Shown here: piece after piece, positions 26,514 to 34,545 of the stretch
Layout: each line of letters starts with the position of its first letter
How positions within the stretch are numbered: position 1 is the first letter of the stretch
DNA from: Winogradskyella sp. J14-2
GTDB taxonomy: Bacteria > Bacteroidota > Bacteroidia > Flavobacteriales > Flavobacteriaceae
Assembly (NCBI RefSeq): GCF_001971725.1
Contig: NZ_CP019388.1
Location: forward strand, 1,488,001 to 1,552,000
Length of the DNA stretch: 64,000 bases
Direction: 5' to 3'
Program-made: the position numbers and the translations under genes
The notes under the pieces: model-generated
What the model was told of the DNA's origin: nothing
Databases searched by the model: none
Seen by the model: only the letters and a program-made list of their open reading frames with translations

Positions 26514-26879
26514 ATGGAACTTTCTAAAACCGAAGAACAACTCATGCAATACCTCTGGAAGCTAGAAAAAGCTTTTATGAAAGACATCTTAGAGGTCTAT
26601 CCTGAGCCAAAACCAGCAACAACAACTGTTGCTACGTTATTAAAACGCATGATTGGAAAAGGTTTTGTTGATTATAAAACCTACGGTAAGTCGCGAGAGT
26701 ATTATCCATTGGTTAAAAAAGAAGATTATTTTTCTAAGCATGTTAATGGATTAATTAAAACTTTTTTTAACGATAGTGCATCCCAGTTTGCATCCTTCTT
26801 TACTCGAAAAACGGATTTAACCAAAAAAGAGTTAGAAGAGTTAAAAGCCATTATAGACAAGGAAATTAAAAGTAAGTAA
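26514..26879 (+). CDS. BlaI/MecI/CopY family transcriptional repressor
   Basis: A 121-residue winged-helix repressor of the BlaI/MecI family. The pattern LSKTEEQLMQYLWKLEKAFMKDIL, TTVATLLKRMIGKGFVDYKTYGKSREYYPLV and a C-terminal dimerization helix fit the family. It is followed 2 bases after its stop by an M56 (BlaR1-like) membrane peptidase, the standard sensor partner that inactivates the repressor by proteolysis. No beta-lactamase gene is nearby, so the regulated target is more likely envelope-related. Two palindromic units just upstream suggest autoregulation. Confidence 0.93.
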   Translation: MELSKTEEQLMQYLWKLEKAFMKDILEVYPEPKPATTTVATLLKRMIGKGFVDYKTYGKSREYYPLVKKEDYFSKHVNGLIKTFFNDSASQFASFFTRKTDLTKKELEELKAIIDKEIKSK

Positions 26880-26881
26880 TC

Positions 26882-29800
26882 ATGGAACTATTTCTGTTGA
26901 AATTTTCGGCTTGTCTATTAGTGTTTTGGCTAACCTATGTGCTACTCTTAGAAAAGCAACAAATGCACCACTTTAAAAGATTTTATCTGTTGGGTGTGTT
27001 TGCCTTTGCTTTAATAATTCCGCAGCTTACCATTGTTGAATATATAGAACCTACTATTCAAGATTTTGAAATTACAACTGCATTTATTCCCATAGCAGCA
27101 GAAGTTATACCTCAACCCGTTGAGACCTCACCTGTACTTACTTTAGAAACTATTCTTTGGTCTATCTACATACTTGGAGCAACACTATTTGCAATTCGTT
27201 TTGCGGTTAACCTTTTTAAACTATACAGACAAATTGCAACAAACGACAAGCAACGTAACCATAGTGTTATCTATGTATTATTAAAAACATATCGTATACC
27301 ACATTCCTTCTTTAAATACATTTTTGTTAACAAGCAACAATTTATAAACAACCAAATACCTGAAGAAGTTAGACTACACGAAGAGGCGCACGCCAAGCAA
27401 TGGCACAGCTTAGATATTTTGTTGCTAGAACTGTTTCAAATTGTCTTTTGGTTTCATCCGTTGGTGTACATTTTAAAACATCATGTAAAACTAAATCACG
27501 AGTTTTTAGCAGATGACGCTGTATTGCAGCAAGGTGTTACTACTAAAAGTTATCAGAATATATTATTACAATTTTCATCAAACACTCACAATCATCAATT
27601 AGCGAGTGCCATCAATTATTCATCATTCAAAAAACGATTTACAGTTATGAAAACACAAACCTCCAAAACCCGAATTTGGTTAAGTACCTTATTGGTATTA
27701 CCAATTTTAGCTATTCTTTTTTACAGCTTTGCTGAACGCGAATACGTTGAAAAAGACAAAACAGAAAACCCTATATCTGAAACTAACTCATTTTTAGTTT
27801 TTGTAGAAAAAACCGGTAACACTTTAGAGCTTAGATGCGAAAACGGCTGTCGATGGAGTCATTTAGTACTTGAGCCTAACTCAAAACCTTACATCATTAA
27901 TGACTTTGGCTTCTCTGAAGGCAACACTTTAGATACCGATAAGTTTGCATTTTCTATTGAGCCTAATCAATCTGGTGTAACCCTCAGTGGATTGAAAGGT
28001 ACAGCTTGGGTTGATTTGGCATTTTCTTTACCAAAAAACCAAAAACAAGCTGTTAATCAATTGGGCATGACCAATGAAACAGTTCCTGACCTAGAACGAA
28101 TTAGTGAGGACTTACAAAAGAAAGCAGAAGAAAATTATTATAAAAATCAATTTTTTGTAGTAAAAGACAAGCAAGGTCGTAAAGTAAGTAAACGATTTTT
28201 TGAATTAGATTATAATAACAAAATTAAGTGGGTATATGCCAATGAGATTCCTTATCATAGAATTGATGTTACAGAAGCACATTTTGAAGAAGCTAAAAAC
28301 TCAAAAAACTACATTATTAAAGTCGATGGAAACTATATATCTAAAGACGACTTAAAAAAATACAAAGCATCAGACTTTATAACATTTTCTTACACACCAA
28401 TTTCAGAATTAGCAGAAATGAAAGAACACTCTGTTCTAAACTTAGTAACACCAGATGCCTATAATTTATTTGTTAGATTAATGATAAGTCATTATATACA
28501 AACATTAGAAGATTATGAAAATGAAATAACATTATCTGAAAACAAAAGAAAAATAAATTCTAAAGAGTTAGTAAGAACCTACGAATTTCTATACTACAAT
28601 TACAAAAAGTTCACGCCAGAAATTATTAAGCGTAATCAATTAATTCCTCCAACACCAATAGCGTCAAAAGAAAATGACTGGCAACAATTTGAAGATATTT
28701 TAGAGCAAAAAGAGCTAACTGCTTCAGAAATATCTGAATACAATGCTTGGGCTAAAAATATAAACGCAAAAAGTAAAAAGCTCTCAAATGATGCTACATG
28801 GTATCCACCTACTGACGAGCAAGACTTAATAAAATTTACAGAAATTTATAAAAGAATGTCTCAACATCAGAAAAATGAAGCTGTTGAATTTCCTTTTCCT
28901 AATCTTGATGCGAAACCTAACAAACAACAAAAAGCGTCAAAACAACAGATAGCAGAATACAATGCTTGGGCTAAAAAGATGACTAAAGCCATTGAAAAAT
29001 CTGGTTTAGGTAATTATAAAGGAGATGAGTATCCATTTTTTGATTTTAAAGAATATCAGAAATATGAAAAGATATATATAGGACTAATGACTCCTGAACA
29101 AAGAGAAAAGGCAGAATCATTTCCTAAATTACTTCCACCTCCTCCACCGCCTCCTCCTACTCCAGAAACTCCAACAGTAAAAAAGGGAGATGGTGAAATT
29201 CCGCCACCTCCACCACCTCCACCTGCTCCAGAACTTCCTAAGAAATCTTCTAAAGGTGGTCCTAATGCTAGTGGAGTTTCTCAAACCAATAAAATTCAAC
29301 CTATTGAAATCTATATTGATGGTAAGAATAATATTCAATTTAACGGAAAGGAAGTTGAAGTAACTAACATTAATAATAAAGTAAAAAAACTCAACAAACA
29401 TTTATCTACAGAAGAGCATAGAAAATATGTTATGGCTTCAATTGCTATTGAAAAGAATAAAAGTGCAGATTTAGCAAAGTCTATTCAATCTAAACTCAAA
29501 GAGGCAAATGTTTGGTCTACATGTATATATTATAATGAAAGTATTGCTAAATCTAACCTACCAAAAAGATCATTAAACTTATACGCTGGATTAACCGTTG
29601 AAGAAGCCAAAGCCAAGGAAAGGAAAATTTTCAGTAATACTGGAGACACTGAAAAAAAGATAGATAGTATTAACAATTCTAATGGTCCGTGGAAAGTAAG
29701 CTATGGCACAGCGTCTTATGAATTTATAGATGATGATGGTAATAGTAGTGGTAAAGTTAATTTAGTGTCAGCGTCATTAGATAAATCAAACAAAACACCA

Positions 29801-30076
29801 GTAATATACGTCAATGAAAAGGAACCTATAAAAGGTCATATAGCTTTAACAAAAGAAGAGCTAAAAAAATTAAATCTAACCTTATCTGAAGGAAATGTTA
29901 AGAATTTCAAACTAAAAATACCAGGAATAAAAACCGACTTTATAAAAGGGAACACAATTTCAGTAACTAGCATTAAAAATCTTAAAAACTTTGAAGAAGG
30001 CATGATTACAGTATTTGACATTAAAGACGAAAAAGAAAATCGACTTCCCCCTATAATCATTCAATTAAAGAAATAG
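26882..30076 (+). CDS. M56 family (BlaR1-like) membrane metallopeptidase with proline-rich tail
   Basis: A 1064-residue protein. The N-terminal part (about 1-290) has four hydrophobic segments and the zinc motif HEEAH (near residue 165) followed by EFLADD, the M56/BlaR1 peptidase signature. The large remainder is probably outside the cytoplasm. It includes two EYNAWAK repeats (about residues 620 and 695), runs of eight or more prolines (about 750-785), and a C-terminal segment without a recognised penicillin-binding domain. By analogy it senses an envelope signal and cleaves the upstream BlaI-type repressor. The two genes form one unit, ended by the terminator at 30089. The tail is not a classic BlaR1 sensor. 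Confidence 0.88.
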   Translation: MELFLLKFSACLLVFWLTYVLLLEKQQMHHFKRFYLLGVFAFALIIPQLTIVEYIEPTIQDFEITTAFIPIAAEVIPQPVETSPVLTLETILWSIYILGATLFAIRFAVNLFKLYRQIATNDKQRNHSVIYVLLKTYRIPHSFFKYIFVNKQQFINNQIPEEVRLHEEAHAKQWHSLDILLLELFQIVFWFHPLVYILKHHVKLNHEFLADDAVLQQGVTTKSYQNILLQFSSNTHNHQLASAINYSSFKKRFTVMKTQTSKTRIWLSTLLVLPILAILFYSFAEREYVEKDKTENPISETNSFLVFVEKTGNTLELRCENGCRWSHLVLEPNSKPYIINDFGFSEGNTLDTDKFAFSIEPNQSGVTLSGLKGTAWVDLAFSLPKNQKQAVNQLGMTNETVPDLERISEDLQKKAEENYYKNQFFVVKDKQGRKVSKRFFELDYNNKIKWVYANEIPYHRIDVTEAHFEEAKNSKNYIIKVDGNYISKDDLKKYKASDFITFSYTPISELAEMKEHSVLNLVTPDAYNLFVRLMISHYIQTLEDYENEITLSENKRKINSKELVRTYEFLYYNYKKFTPEIIKRNQLIPPTPIASKENDWQQFEDILEQKELTASEISEYNAWAKNINAKSKKLSNDATWYPPTDEQDLIKFTEIYKRMSQHQKNEAVEFPFPNLDAKPNKQQKASKQQIAEYNAWAKKMTKAIEKSGLGNYKGDEYPFFDFKEYQKYEKIYIGLMTPEQREKAESFPKLLPPPPPPPPTPETPTVKKGDGEIPPPPPPPPAPELPKKSSKGGPNASGVSQTNKIQPIEIYIDGKNNIQFNGKEVEVTNINNKVKKLNKHLSTEEHRKYVMASIAIEKNKSADLAKSIQSKLKEANVWSTCIYYNESIAKSNLPKRSLNLYAGLTVEEAKAKERKIFSNTGDTEKKIDSINNSNGPWKVSYGTASYEFIDDDGNSSGKVNLVSASLDKSNKTPVIYVNEKEPIKGHIALTKEELKKLNLTLSEGNVKNFKLKIPGIKTDFIKGNTISVTSIKNLKNFEEGMITVFDIKDEKENRLPPIIIQLKK

Positions 30077-30088
30077 ATTTCATGTAAG

Positions 30089-30112
30089 AGCCTCGAACTT
30101 CGAGGCTTTTTT
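30089..30112 (+). terminator. Rho-independent terminator of the blaI-M56 unit
   Basis: AGCCTCGAA (30089-30097) and TTCGAGGCT (30099-30107) form a perfect stem followed by a T-run, 13 bases after the M56 stop. Confidence 0.92.
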
Positions 30113-30208
30113 ATCTCAAAAATGTAACAAAATCAAAGTTTTAGCGTTCTAATAAACACTGAAAGTAGTTCAGTGTTACAAATCATCAATCAATCAAAAC
30201 AAACAGTT

Positions 30209-31309
30209 ATGTTAAAACAATTCTTTATCCTATGTTCGGGAGCAGACACCAATATTCTAGAAAACTGCTCTAATGGCGAGCAAAACAAATATGCTGGCAT
30301 TGGTGCTACTGTGTTTTTCACAGCATTAATGGCAACTATTGCAGCGAGCTATGCACTCTACACCGTTTTTGACAATTTATACACATCTATTTTTTTCGGA
30401 ATCATTTGGGGTTTACTCATATTTAATTTAGATCGTTACATCGTTTCTACCATAAAAAAGCGCGATAATGTTCTGGATGAAATCCTACAAGCTACACCAC
30501 GAATTTTTCTGGCTGTGATAATTGCTGTAGTCATTTCAAAACCTTTAGAACTTAAGATTTTTGAAAAGGAGATCAATCAAGTACTATTAGAACAGAAAAA
30601 TGATTTAACACTTGCCAATCAAAACCAAATTGCGCAACAATTCAATCCTAAAATAGCAGAATTAGAAGGTCAGATTTTAGGCTTACAAAATGAAATAGAT
30701 GTTAAAGAAACTGAAGTCAACGCACTTTATGACACCTATATCACAGAAGCCGAAGGGACATCTGGCACTATGAAGCTTGGCAAAGGACCCGTTTACAAAG
30801 AAAAACACGAGAAACACGATGCCGCTTTAGCAGAGTTACAACAACTAAAAACCGACAACAAAGTAAAAATTACAACTTTAGAGAATGAAATTATCGTTTT
30901 ACAAGGCGATTATAAAGCCAACGTTACAGCATCGCAACCTATTATTGATAATTTTGATGGCTTAATGGCTAGAGTCAATGCCTTAGGTAAATTGCCATGG
31001 TTACCTTCTTTCTTTATCTTCTTGTTGTTTCTTGCTATTGAAACTTCACCTATTATCGCAAAACTTTTATCACCAAAAGGCGAGTACGACTACAAACTAG
31101 AAGATCAAGAAACCGTCATTAAATCCTGGGTTAGCCAACAAGTTGCAGAACGTCAACTACTTGTTAAAACAGATAATGACATTAATAATAAAGTGTATAC
31201 AGAAATTGCAGATGAAGAAGAGGTTATGAACTACAAACGTAAAAAAGCTAGAGAGTTGATGCAACATCAAGCTGATGCATTTTTAAAGAAGCAAAAGGGA
31301 GTGCTTTAA
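30209..31309 (+). CDS. DUF4407 domain membrane protein
   Basis: A 366-residue protein of the DUF4407 family, function unknown. I choose the ATG at 30209 (MLKQFFILCSGAD), which matches the family N-terminus; a GTG at 30173 would add 12 residues. Three hydrophobic segments lie in the first 125 residues and one near 275-295 (LPSFFIFLLFLAIETSPIIAK). Between them is a long, charged coiled-coil-like region (about 130-250) with NEIDVKETEVNALYDTY-type heptads. It is a single gene between terminators and is probably an inner-membrane protein with an extracytoplasmic or cytoplasmic coiled coil. No partner is evident. Confidence 0.85.
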   Translation: MLKQFFILCSGADTNILENCSNGEQNKYAGIGATVFFTALMATIAASYALYTVFDNLYTSIFFGIIWGLLIFNLDRYIVSTIKKRDNVLDEILQATPRIFLAVIIAVVISKPLELKIFEKEINQVLLEQKNDLTLANQNQIAQQFNPKIAELEGQILGLQNEIDVKETEVNALYDTYITEAEGTSGTMKLGKGPVYKEKHEKHDAALAELQQLKTDNKVKITTLENEIIVLQGDYKANVTASQPIIDNFDGLMARVNALGKLPWLPSFFIFLLFLAIETSPIIAKLLSPKGEYDYKLEDQETVIKSWVSQQVAERQLLVKTDNDINNKVYTEIADEEEVMNYKRKKARELMQHQADAFLKKQKGVL

Positions 31310-31374
31310 AAACACTCTTATGTAGATTTACTTGTAAATCATTACTTTTAGGAAAACCTAAAACCCTATTTGTA

Positions 31375-31818
31375 ATGAAATTTATCTATTTTGTACTAGC
31401 GCTTTTACTTTTTAATTGCAGTAATAATCAAGAACAACAAAAAGTCAATTTAGAAAGAGATAAAGCAGAAATTTTAGATGTACTAAACACTCAGGAAAAG
31501 GCATGGAATAATCATGACTTAAAAGGCTTTATGGATGGCTACTGGAGGAACGACTCTTTAAAATTCTATGGTAGCAGAGGATTAACTTACGGTTGGGAGA
31601 ACACATTAAACAATTACAAAAAGGGGTATCCCACCAAAGCTGAAAGTGGCACATTAAAGTTTATTATTAATGATATTTCAAAAATCGAAGGAGATAATTA
31701 CTGGGTAATGGGTGAATATCATCTAAAACGAGATGCTGGCAATGCAAATGGCATTTTCATTATCATCTTTAAAAAAATAAACGGCGCGTGGAAAATTATT
31801 GCAGATATGTCTTGCTAA
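31375..31818 (+). CDS. NTF2-like (DUF4440/SnoaL-type) lipoprotein
   Basis: A 147-residue exported lipoprotein (LLLFNCSNNQEQ, Cys15). The body resembles the DUF4440/SnoaL NTF2-like fold: ILDVLNTQEKAWNNHDLKGFMDGYW, GRAGL-like GSRGLTYGWENTLNNYKKGYP, and NGIFIIIFKKINGAWKIIADMSC at the end. Such domains bind small ligands or have steroid-isomerase-like activity, but no catalytic claim is possible. It stands alone. A weak inverted repeat follows (AAGTGCTC at 31824 with GAGCACTT at 31867) without a T-run. Confidence 0.8.
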   Translation: MKFIYFVLALLLFNCSNNQEQQKVNLERDKAEILDVLNTQEKAWNNHDLKGFMDGYWRNDSLKFYGSRGLTYGWENTLNNYKKGYPTKAESGTLKFIINDISKIEGDNYWVMGEYHLKRDAGNANGIFIIIFKKINGAWKIIADMSC

Positions 31819-31900
31819 ATAAAAAGTGCTCACAAGTCGCTTATCTGTCACCATAAACGCACCAGAGAGCACTTCTGTAAATATATCTTAATCTCGCGGT

Positions 31901-32215
31901 TTACGCAGCCACAATTGAACCTGCAGATACCTGTATGGTTGCTGACTCTTCAGACTTAAAGTGATCATATAGCTCTTTACAACCTAAACCGACTATAGAT
32001 AGCTTTTTCGATTTTGTAATAGACTCATTATGCAATCTGGCCAAGGCCATTACACCAGCCCTATCAATACTTTCCACACTTTCAATATCAAGTAAGACAT
32101 TATCAAGTCTATCAAAAATATTAGCAAAATGCGAATTAAATGTTTTAAGACTTAATTTGTTTAATGTCCCTTTAATGTGAAAACGGTTGTTGTAATTGGT
32201 AATTTGTAAATCCAT
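31901..32215 (-). CDS. STAS-domain protein lacking the phosphoacceptor serine
   Basis: A 104-residue single STAS domain, the anti-sigma-factor-antagonist fold (FHIKGTLNKLSLKTFNSHF, VLLDIESVESIDRAGVMALARLH, KKLSIVGLG). In SpoIIAA-type antagonists the phosphorylated Ser follows the conserved Asp (DSxG); here the sequence is IDRAG, so that Ser is absent. It may act as a constitutive binding partner or scaffold rather than a phosphoswitch (inference). A related STAS protein with IDSTG lies at 33665-33943. A Bergerat kinase/RsbW partner is not seen nearby. Upstream DNA to 32430 (215 bases) has no gene. Confidence 0.8.
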   Translation of the reverse strand: MDLQITNYNNRFHIKGTLNKLSLKTFNSHFANIFDRLDNVLLDIESVESIDRAGVMALARLHNESITKSKKLSIVGLGCKELYDHFKSEESATIQVSAGSIVAA

Positions 32216-32430
32216 AATAAATAATGTTAAATCATTAATAATAAATTAGGGCTATTAATCTGTAAATCTGGTGCTATTAATTCTTAAGGGATGACTCTAA
32301 TATCTGACTATATATTCTCTACTCACCAGAAATTCGACAAATGGTGTTTTTGCTTAGATAATTTGAAATTGCATGTCTTTTTTTTCGATAAACAACACAT
32401 TTACAAACATATAGATTGTAAGAAAAATAA

Positions 32431-32694
32431 CTACTTAATCTTTAGTTTTGAGTAGTGCTCCTTAAAGTCTACAGGCTTATAAATTATCTTAGCAGAAACA
32501 GGATATTTTTGGAGTAATGTTTCAGGACGCCTAGGTCGTTTTTCAAAACCACCACCACAGTTTGGACAGATATGATGTAAAAGCTCTACACAATCTTTAC
32601 AAAAGGTACATTCAAAAGTGCAAATCATAGCCTCATTAGAGTTATACGGCAACTTTTTGTTACAATTTTCGCAACTTGGTCTTATTTGCAACAT
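32431..32694 (-). CDS. DUF1272 zinc-binding protein
   Basis: An 87-residue cytoplasmic protein with a Cys-rich domain: SCENCNKKLP, CTFECTFCKDCVELLHHICPNCGGGFEKRPRRP. The spacing of four CxxC-like pairs fits a zinc ribbon/treble-clef fold and the DUF1272 family. The function is unknown. It is divergent from the small membrane protein at 32743, with a 48-base AT-rich gap. Confidence 0.9.
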   Translation of the reverse strand: MLQIRPSCENCNKKLPYNSNEAMICTFECTFCKDCVELLHHICPNCGGGFEKRPRRPETLLQKYPVSAKIIYKPVDFKEHYSKLKIK

Positions 32695-32742
32695 TTTGGT
32701 TTTTATATTGAATAAAATAAATAAGGAATTTACCTTTACGTC

Positions 32743-32883
32743 ATGAAATATAAATATAAGGTAATATTAATGGTTATTCTTGCCGGAATAACACTATTTG
32801 GATTAATAACTGGACGTTATTTATTTTTAGTTTTTATGATACCATTGAGTTTTGACTTTTTCAATAAAAAAAAAAAAGATTAA
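32743..32883 (+). CDS. Small hydrophobic membrane protein (46 residues)
   Basis: A short frame running ATG 32743 to TAA 32883 encodes MKYKYKVILMVILAGITLFG then a second hydrophobic stretch (YLFLVFMIPLSFDFF) and a basic tail NKKKKD. Two membrane segments with positive ends suggest an inner-membrane protein. The stop overlaps the convergent PhnA-like gene by 4 bases. No Shine-Dalgarno sequence is needed or seen, as is usual in this phylum. No homolog function is known to me; coding is inferred from composition, length and fit between neighbours. Confidence 0.6.
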   Translation: MKYKYKVILMVILAGITLFGLITGRYLFLVFMIPLSFDFFNKKKKD

Positions 32884-33443
32884 ATCTTTTTAACGTACTG
32901 GGTAATAATGACGATTTGCTGACCATCTACTTTGCCTTCTATATACTCGGCATTTTCATGATCTAATCTAATATTTCTAACAGCAGTTCCTTGTTTGGCT
33001 ACCATGCTAGAGCCTTTAACTTTGAGATCTTTGATAAGCACAACTGAATCGCCATGCTCTAAAACCACACCATTAACATCGCGATGCGTAATTTTATTTT
33101 CATCATCCACTCCATCACCCGATGCTTTTGCTATTTCTAACAATTCATCTTCAATGTAAAACATATTGAGTAAATCTTGTGTCCAGTCTGCATCAATTCT
33201 GTGAAGCATTCTCCAAGCCATGATTTTAACAGCATCATGCTCGCTCCACATACTATCATTAAGACATCTCCAATGGTTCGCATCAATTTTATGAGCATCG
33301 TTCATCTGTTCTATACAAGTTTCTGAAGCATACAAAGCCATATCTTTGGCATCAGGAACAATATAAACCGCTAATTTTTCTGTATCACCACTTAGCTCAC
33401 AACGATTTCCACTTCGCTTTTGAAGTTCTCTTTCTAAACTCAT
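32880..33443 (-). CDS. PhnA-like domain protein
   Basis: A 187-residue protein similar to the PhnA/alkylphosphonate-utilization-operon family, whose true function is not phosphonate cleavage and remains unclear. The N-terminal SLERELQKRSGNRCELSGD and the C-terminal HGDSVVLIKDLKVKGSSMVAKQGTAVRNIRL (an SH3-like PhnA domain) are diagnostic. I take ATG 33443; a TTG three bases upstream is a poorer start. It stands alone. The 221 bases upstream to 33664 hold no gene; a single CTCATCGAAAA sequence there resembles half of the LytTR-type sites found further right. Confidence 0.87.
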   Translation of the reverse strand: MSLERELQKRSGNRCELSGDTEKLAVYIVPDAKDMALYASETCIEQMNDAHKIDANHWRCLNDSMWSEHDAVKIMAWRMLHRIDADWTQDLLNMFYIEDELLEIAKASGDGVDDENKITHRDVNGVVLEHGDSVVLIKDLKVKGSSMVAKQGTAVRNIRLDHENAEYIEGKVDGQQIVIITQYVKKI

Positions 33444-33664
33444 CAAAATTTAATTTTAAAGATGAGCAAATATAGAATTATAAGGCTACTAAATAGCTAC
33501 TTTTTTATTTAGCGAGTCTTCTTCTCTTACGTATACATCTAAAATTTATATTTACAATTTTCGATGAGACTTTGATTTTAACGTAATAGCCATTGTACAA
33601 ATTCTTCATTAAAACTGATCTCAATGTTATTACGCTTGCTCTTATTTCGAACTCTTAATAGACA

Positions 33665-33943
33665 CTATGCGACATAATTGGTACTTGGGCTGCCACAAAG
33701 TTCCTCACAAACATTACCAGTAATTAAAAGTGATTGACTTTCTTTTTTAGAATAATTAGATAATTTCTTTAAAACTGAAAAACCTGTTGAATCTATTTCC
33801 GTAAGTTCGTTAATGTTTATTACCACATTATCACAGTATAGTAAAAGTAATTCTATGTGGTTTTTCAATAGTTTTGCAGTCTCGGCATTAAGTGAGCCTT
33901 TCACCGTAAAAACACCGTTATTTTCCATAATTTTTAATGCCAT
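33665..33943 (-). CDS. STAS-domain protein with conserved phosphoacceptor region
   Basis: A 92-residue single STAS domain (FTVKGSLNAETAKLLKNHIELLL, VVININELTEIDSTGFSVLKKLS). It keeps Ser-Thr after the conserved Asp (IDSTG), so it could be a phosphorylatable anti-anti-sigma-type switch, unlike its relative at 31901. It lies at the 3' end of the EPS cluster, after a 96-base gap that includes a small hairpin (CACCTA/TAGGTG at 34021-34037). A regulatory tie to EPS production is possible by position only. Confidence 0.8.
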   Translation of the reverse strand: MALKIMENNGVFTVKGSLNAETAKLLKNHIELLLLYCDNVVININELTEIDSTGFSVLKKLSNYSKKESQSLLITGNVCEELCGSPSTNYVA

Positions 33944-34039
33944 AACAAGTCATTTTTTGAGTTAATTTCGGTGTAAAATTATATTGTAATCGCTCAGTTC
34001 TCTAGAATATTCTGCGATAACACCTACTCCTTAGGTGGT

Positions 34040-34516
34040 TTACTTTTTACTATCGACGAGCCGTAAAGTTGTTTCCAAATTTATTTTTTTTAAACTTTCT
34101 GAAACAGAAAACAAGCTTTGATAATACGTCTGCCTAATTTTTTGATTAGCCATTTCGCGTTGGTTAAATTCTATAATAGGCTTGTAATATTCTATAAACG
34201 CTTTTAATTCTTCTAAAATTTCAAAAGTATTTAACCCTACAATATACCCTACATACTTTAAGTTATTATGATTGTACAAATACCTTGCGCCAGCTTTGAC
34301 TGAAGCTGTATTAGATTTTTTACGTTTATTATTTACAACTGTTGTATTTTCGTTTTGATGCCCTATTTCTGAAAGAATTTCAAAAACCTGATCGCTACTA
34401 TTATTGCACACCAAACACATCTTAACATCTTTAAGTTTATTAATTGATGAGATAAAATTGCTCTTCAGCGCTTCATTTTTAAAATCATTAAACACTATAA
34501 TGAGGCCTACATACAT
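34040..34516 (-). CDS. Small glycosyltransferase-like (GT-A N-terminal) protein, function unknown
   Basis: A 158-residue protein. Its first 90 residues resemble the nucleotide-binding half of GT2 enzymes: VGLIIVFNDF, VKMCLVCNNSSDQVFEIL, NTTVVNNKRKKSNTASVKAGARYLYN. No DxD motif or acceptor half follows; the C-terminus (from about 105) is a helical tail. It may be a truncated or accessory glycosyltransferase. It is the last gene of the EPS unit, 29 bases after GT2, and base composition matches its neighbours. Catalytic activity is doubtful. Confidence 0.6.
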   Translation of the reverse strand: MYVGLIIVFNDFKNEALKSNFISSINKLKDVKMCLVCNNSSDQVFEILSEIGHQNENTTVVNNKRKKSNTASVKAGARYLYNHNNLKYVGYIVGLNTFEILEELKAFIEYYKPIIEFNQREMANQKIRQTYYQSLFSVSESLKKINLETTLRLVDSKK

Positions 34517-34545
34517 AATCCTGAAAATTTATCTTTAATTTTTAA

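Noticed and set aside
29129-29401. Arg/Trp-rich reading frame on the minus strand
   Set aside because: It is the antisense of the proline-rich region of the M56 gene; its odd composition is a direct result of that and there is no independent support.
30173-30208. GTG start for the DUF4407 gene at 30173
   Set aside because: ATG 30209 gives the N-terminus expected for the family (LKQFFILCSGAD).
31824-31874. Terminator after the NTF2-like lipoprotein gene
   Set aside because: The AAGTGCTC/GAGCACTT arms are 35 bases apart and no T-run follows.
33447-33664. LytTR-type double site upstream of the PhnA-like gene
   Set aside because: Only one half (CTCATCGAAAA) fits; no partner at 21 bp and no TAnnTTTG at 28 bases.
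34021-34037. Terminator after the EPS operon
   Set aside because: CACCTA/TAGGTG forms a small hairpin, but it lacks a T-run on the minus strand, so it is not called.
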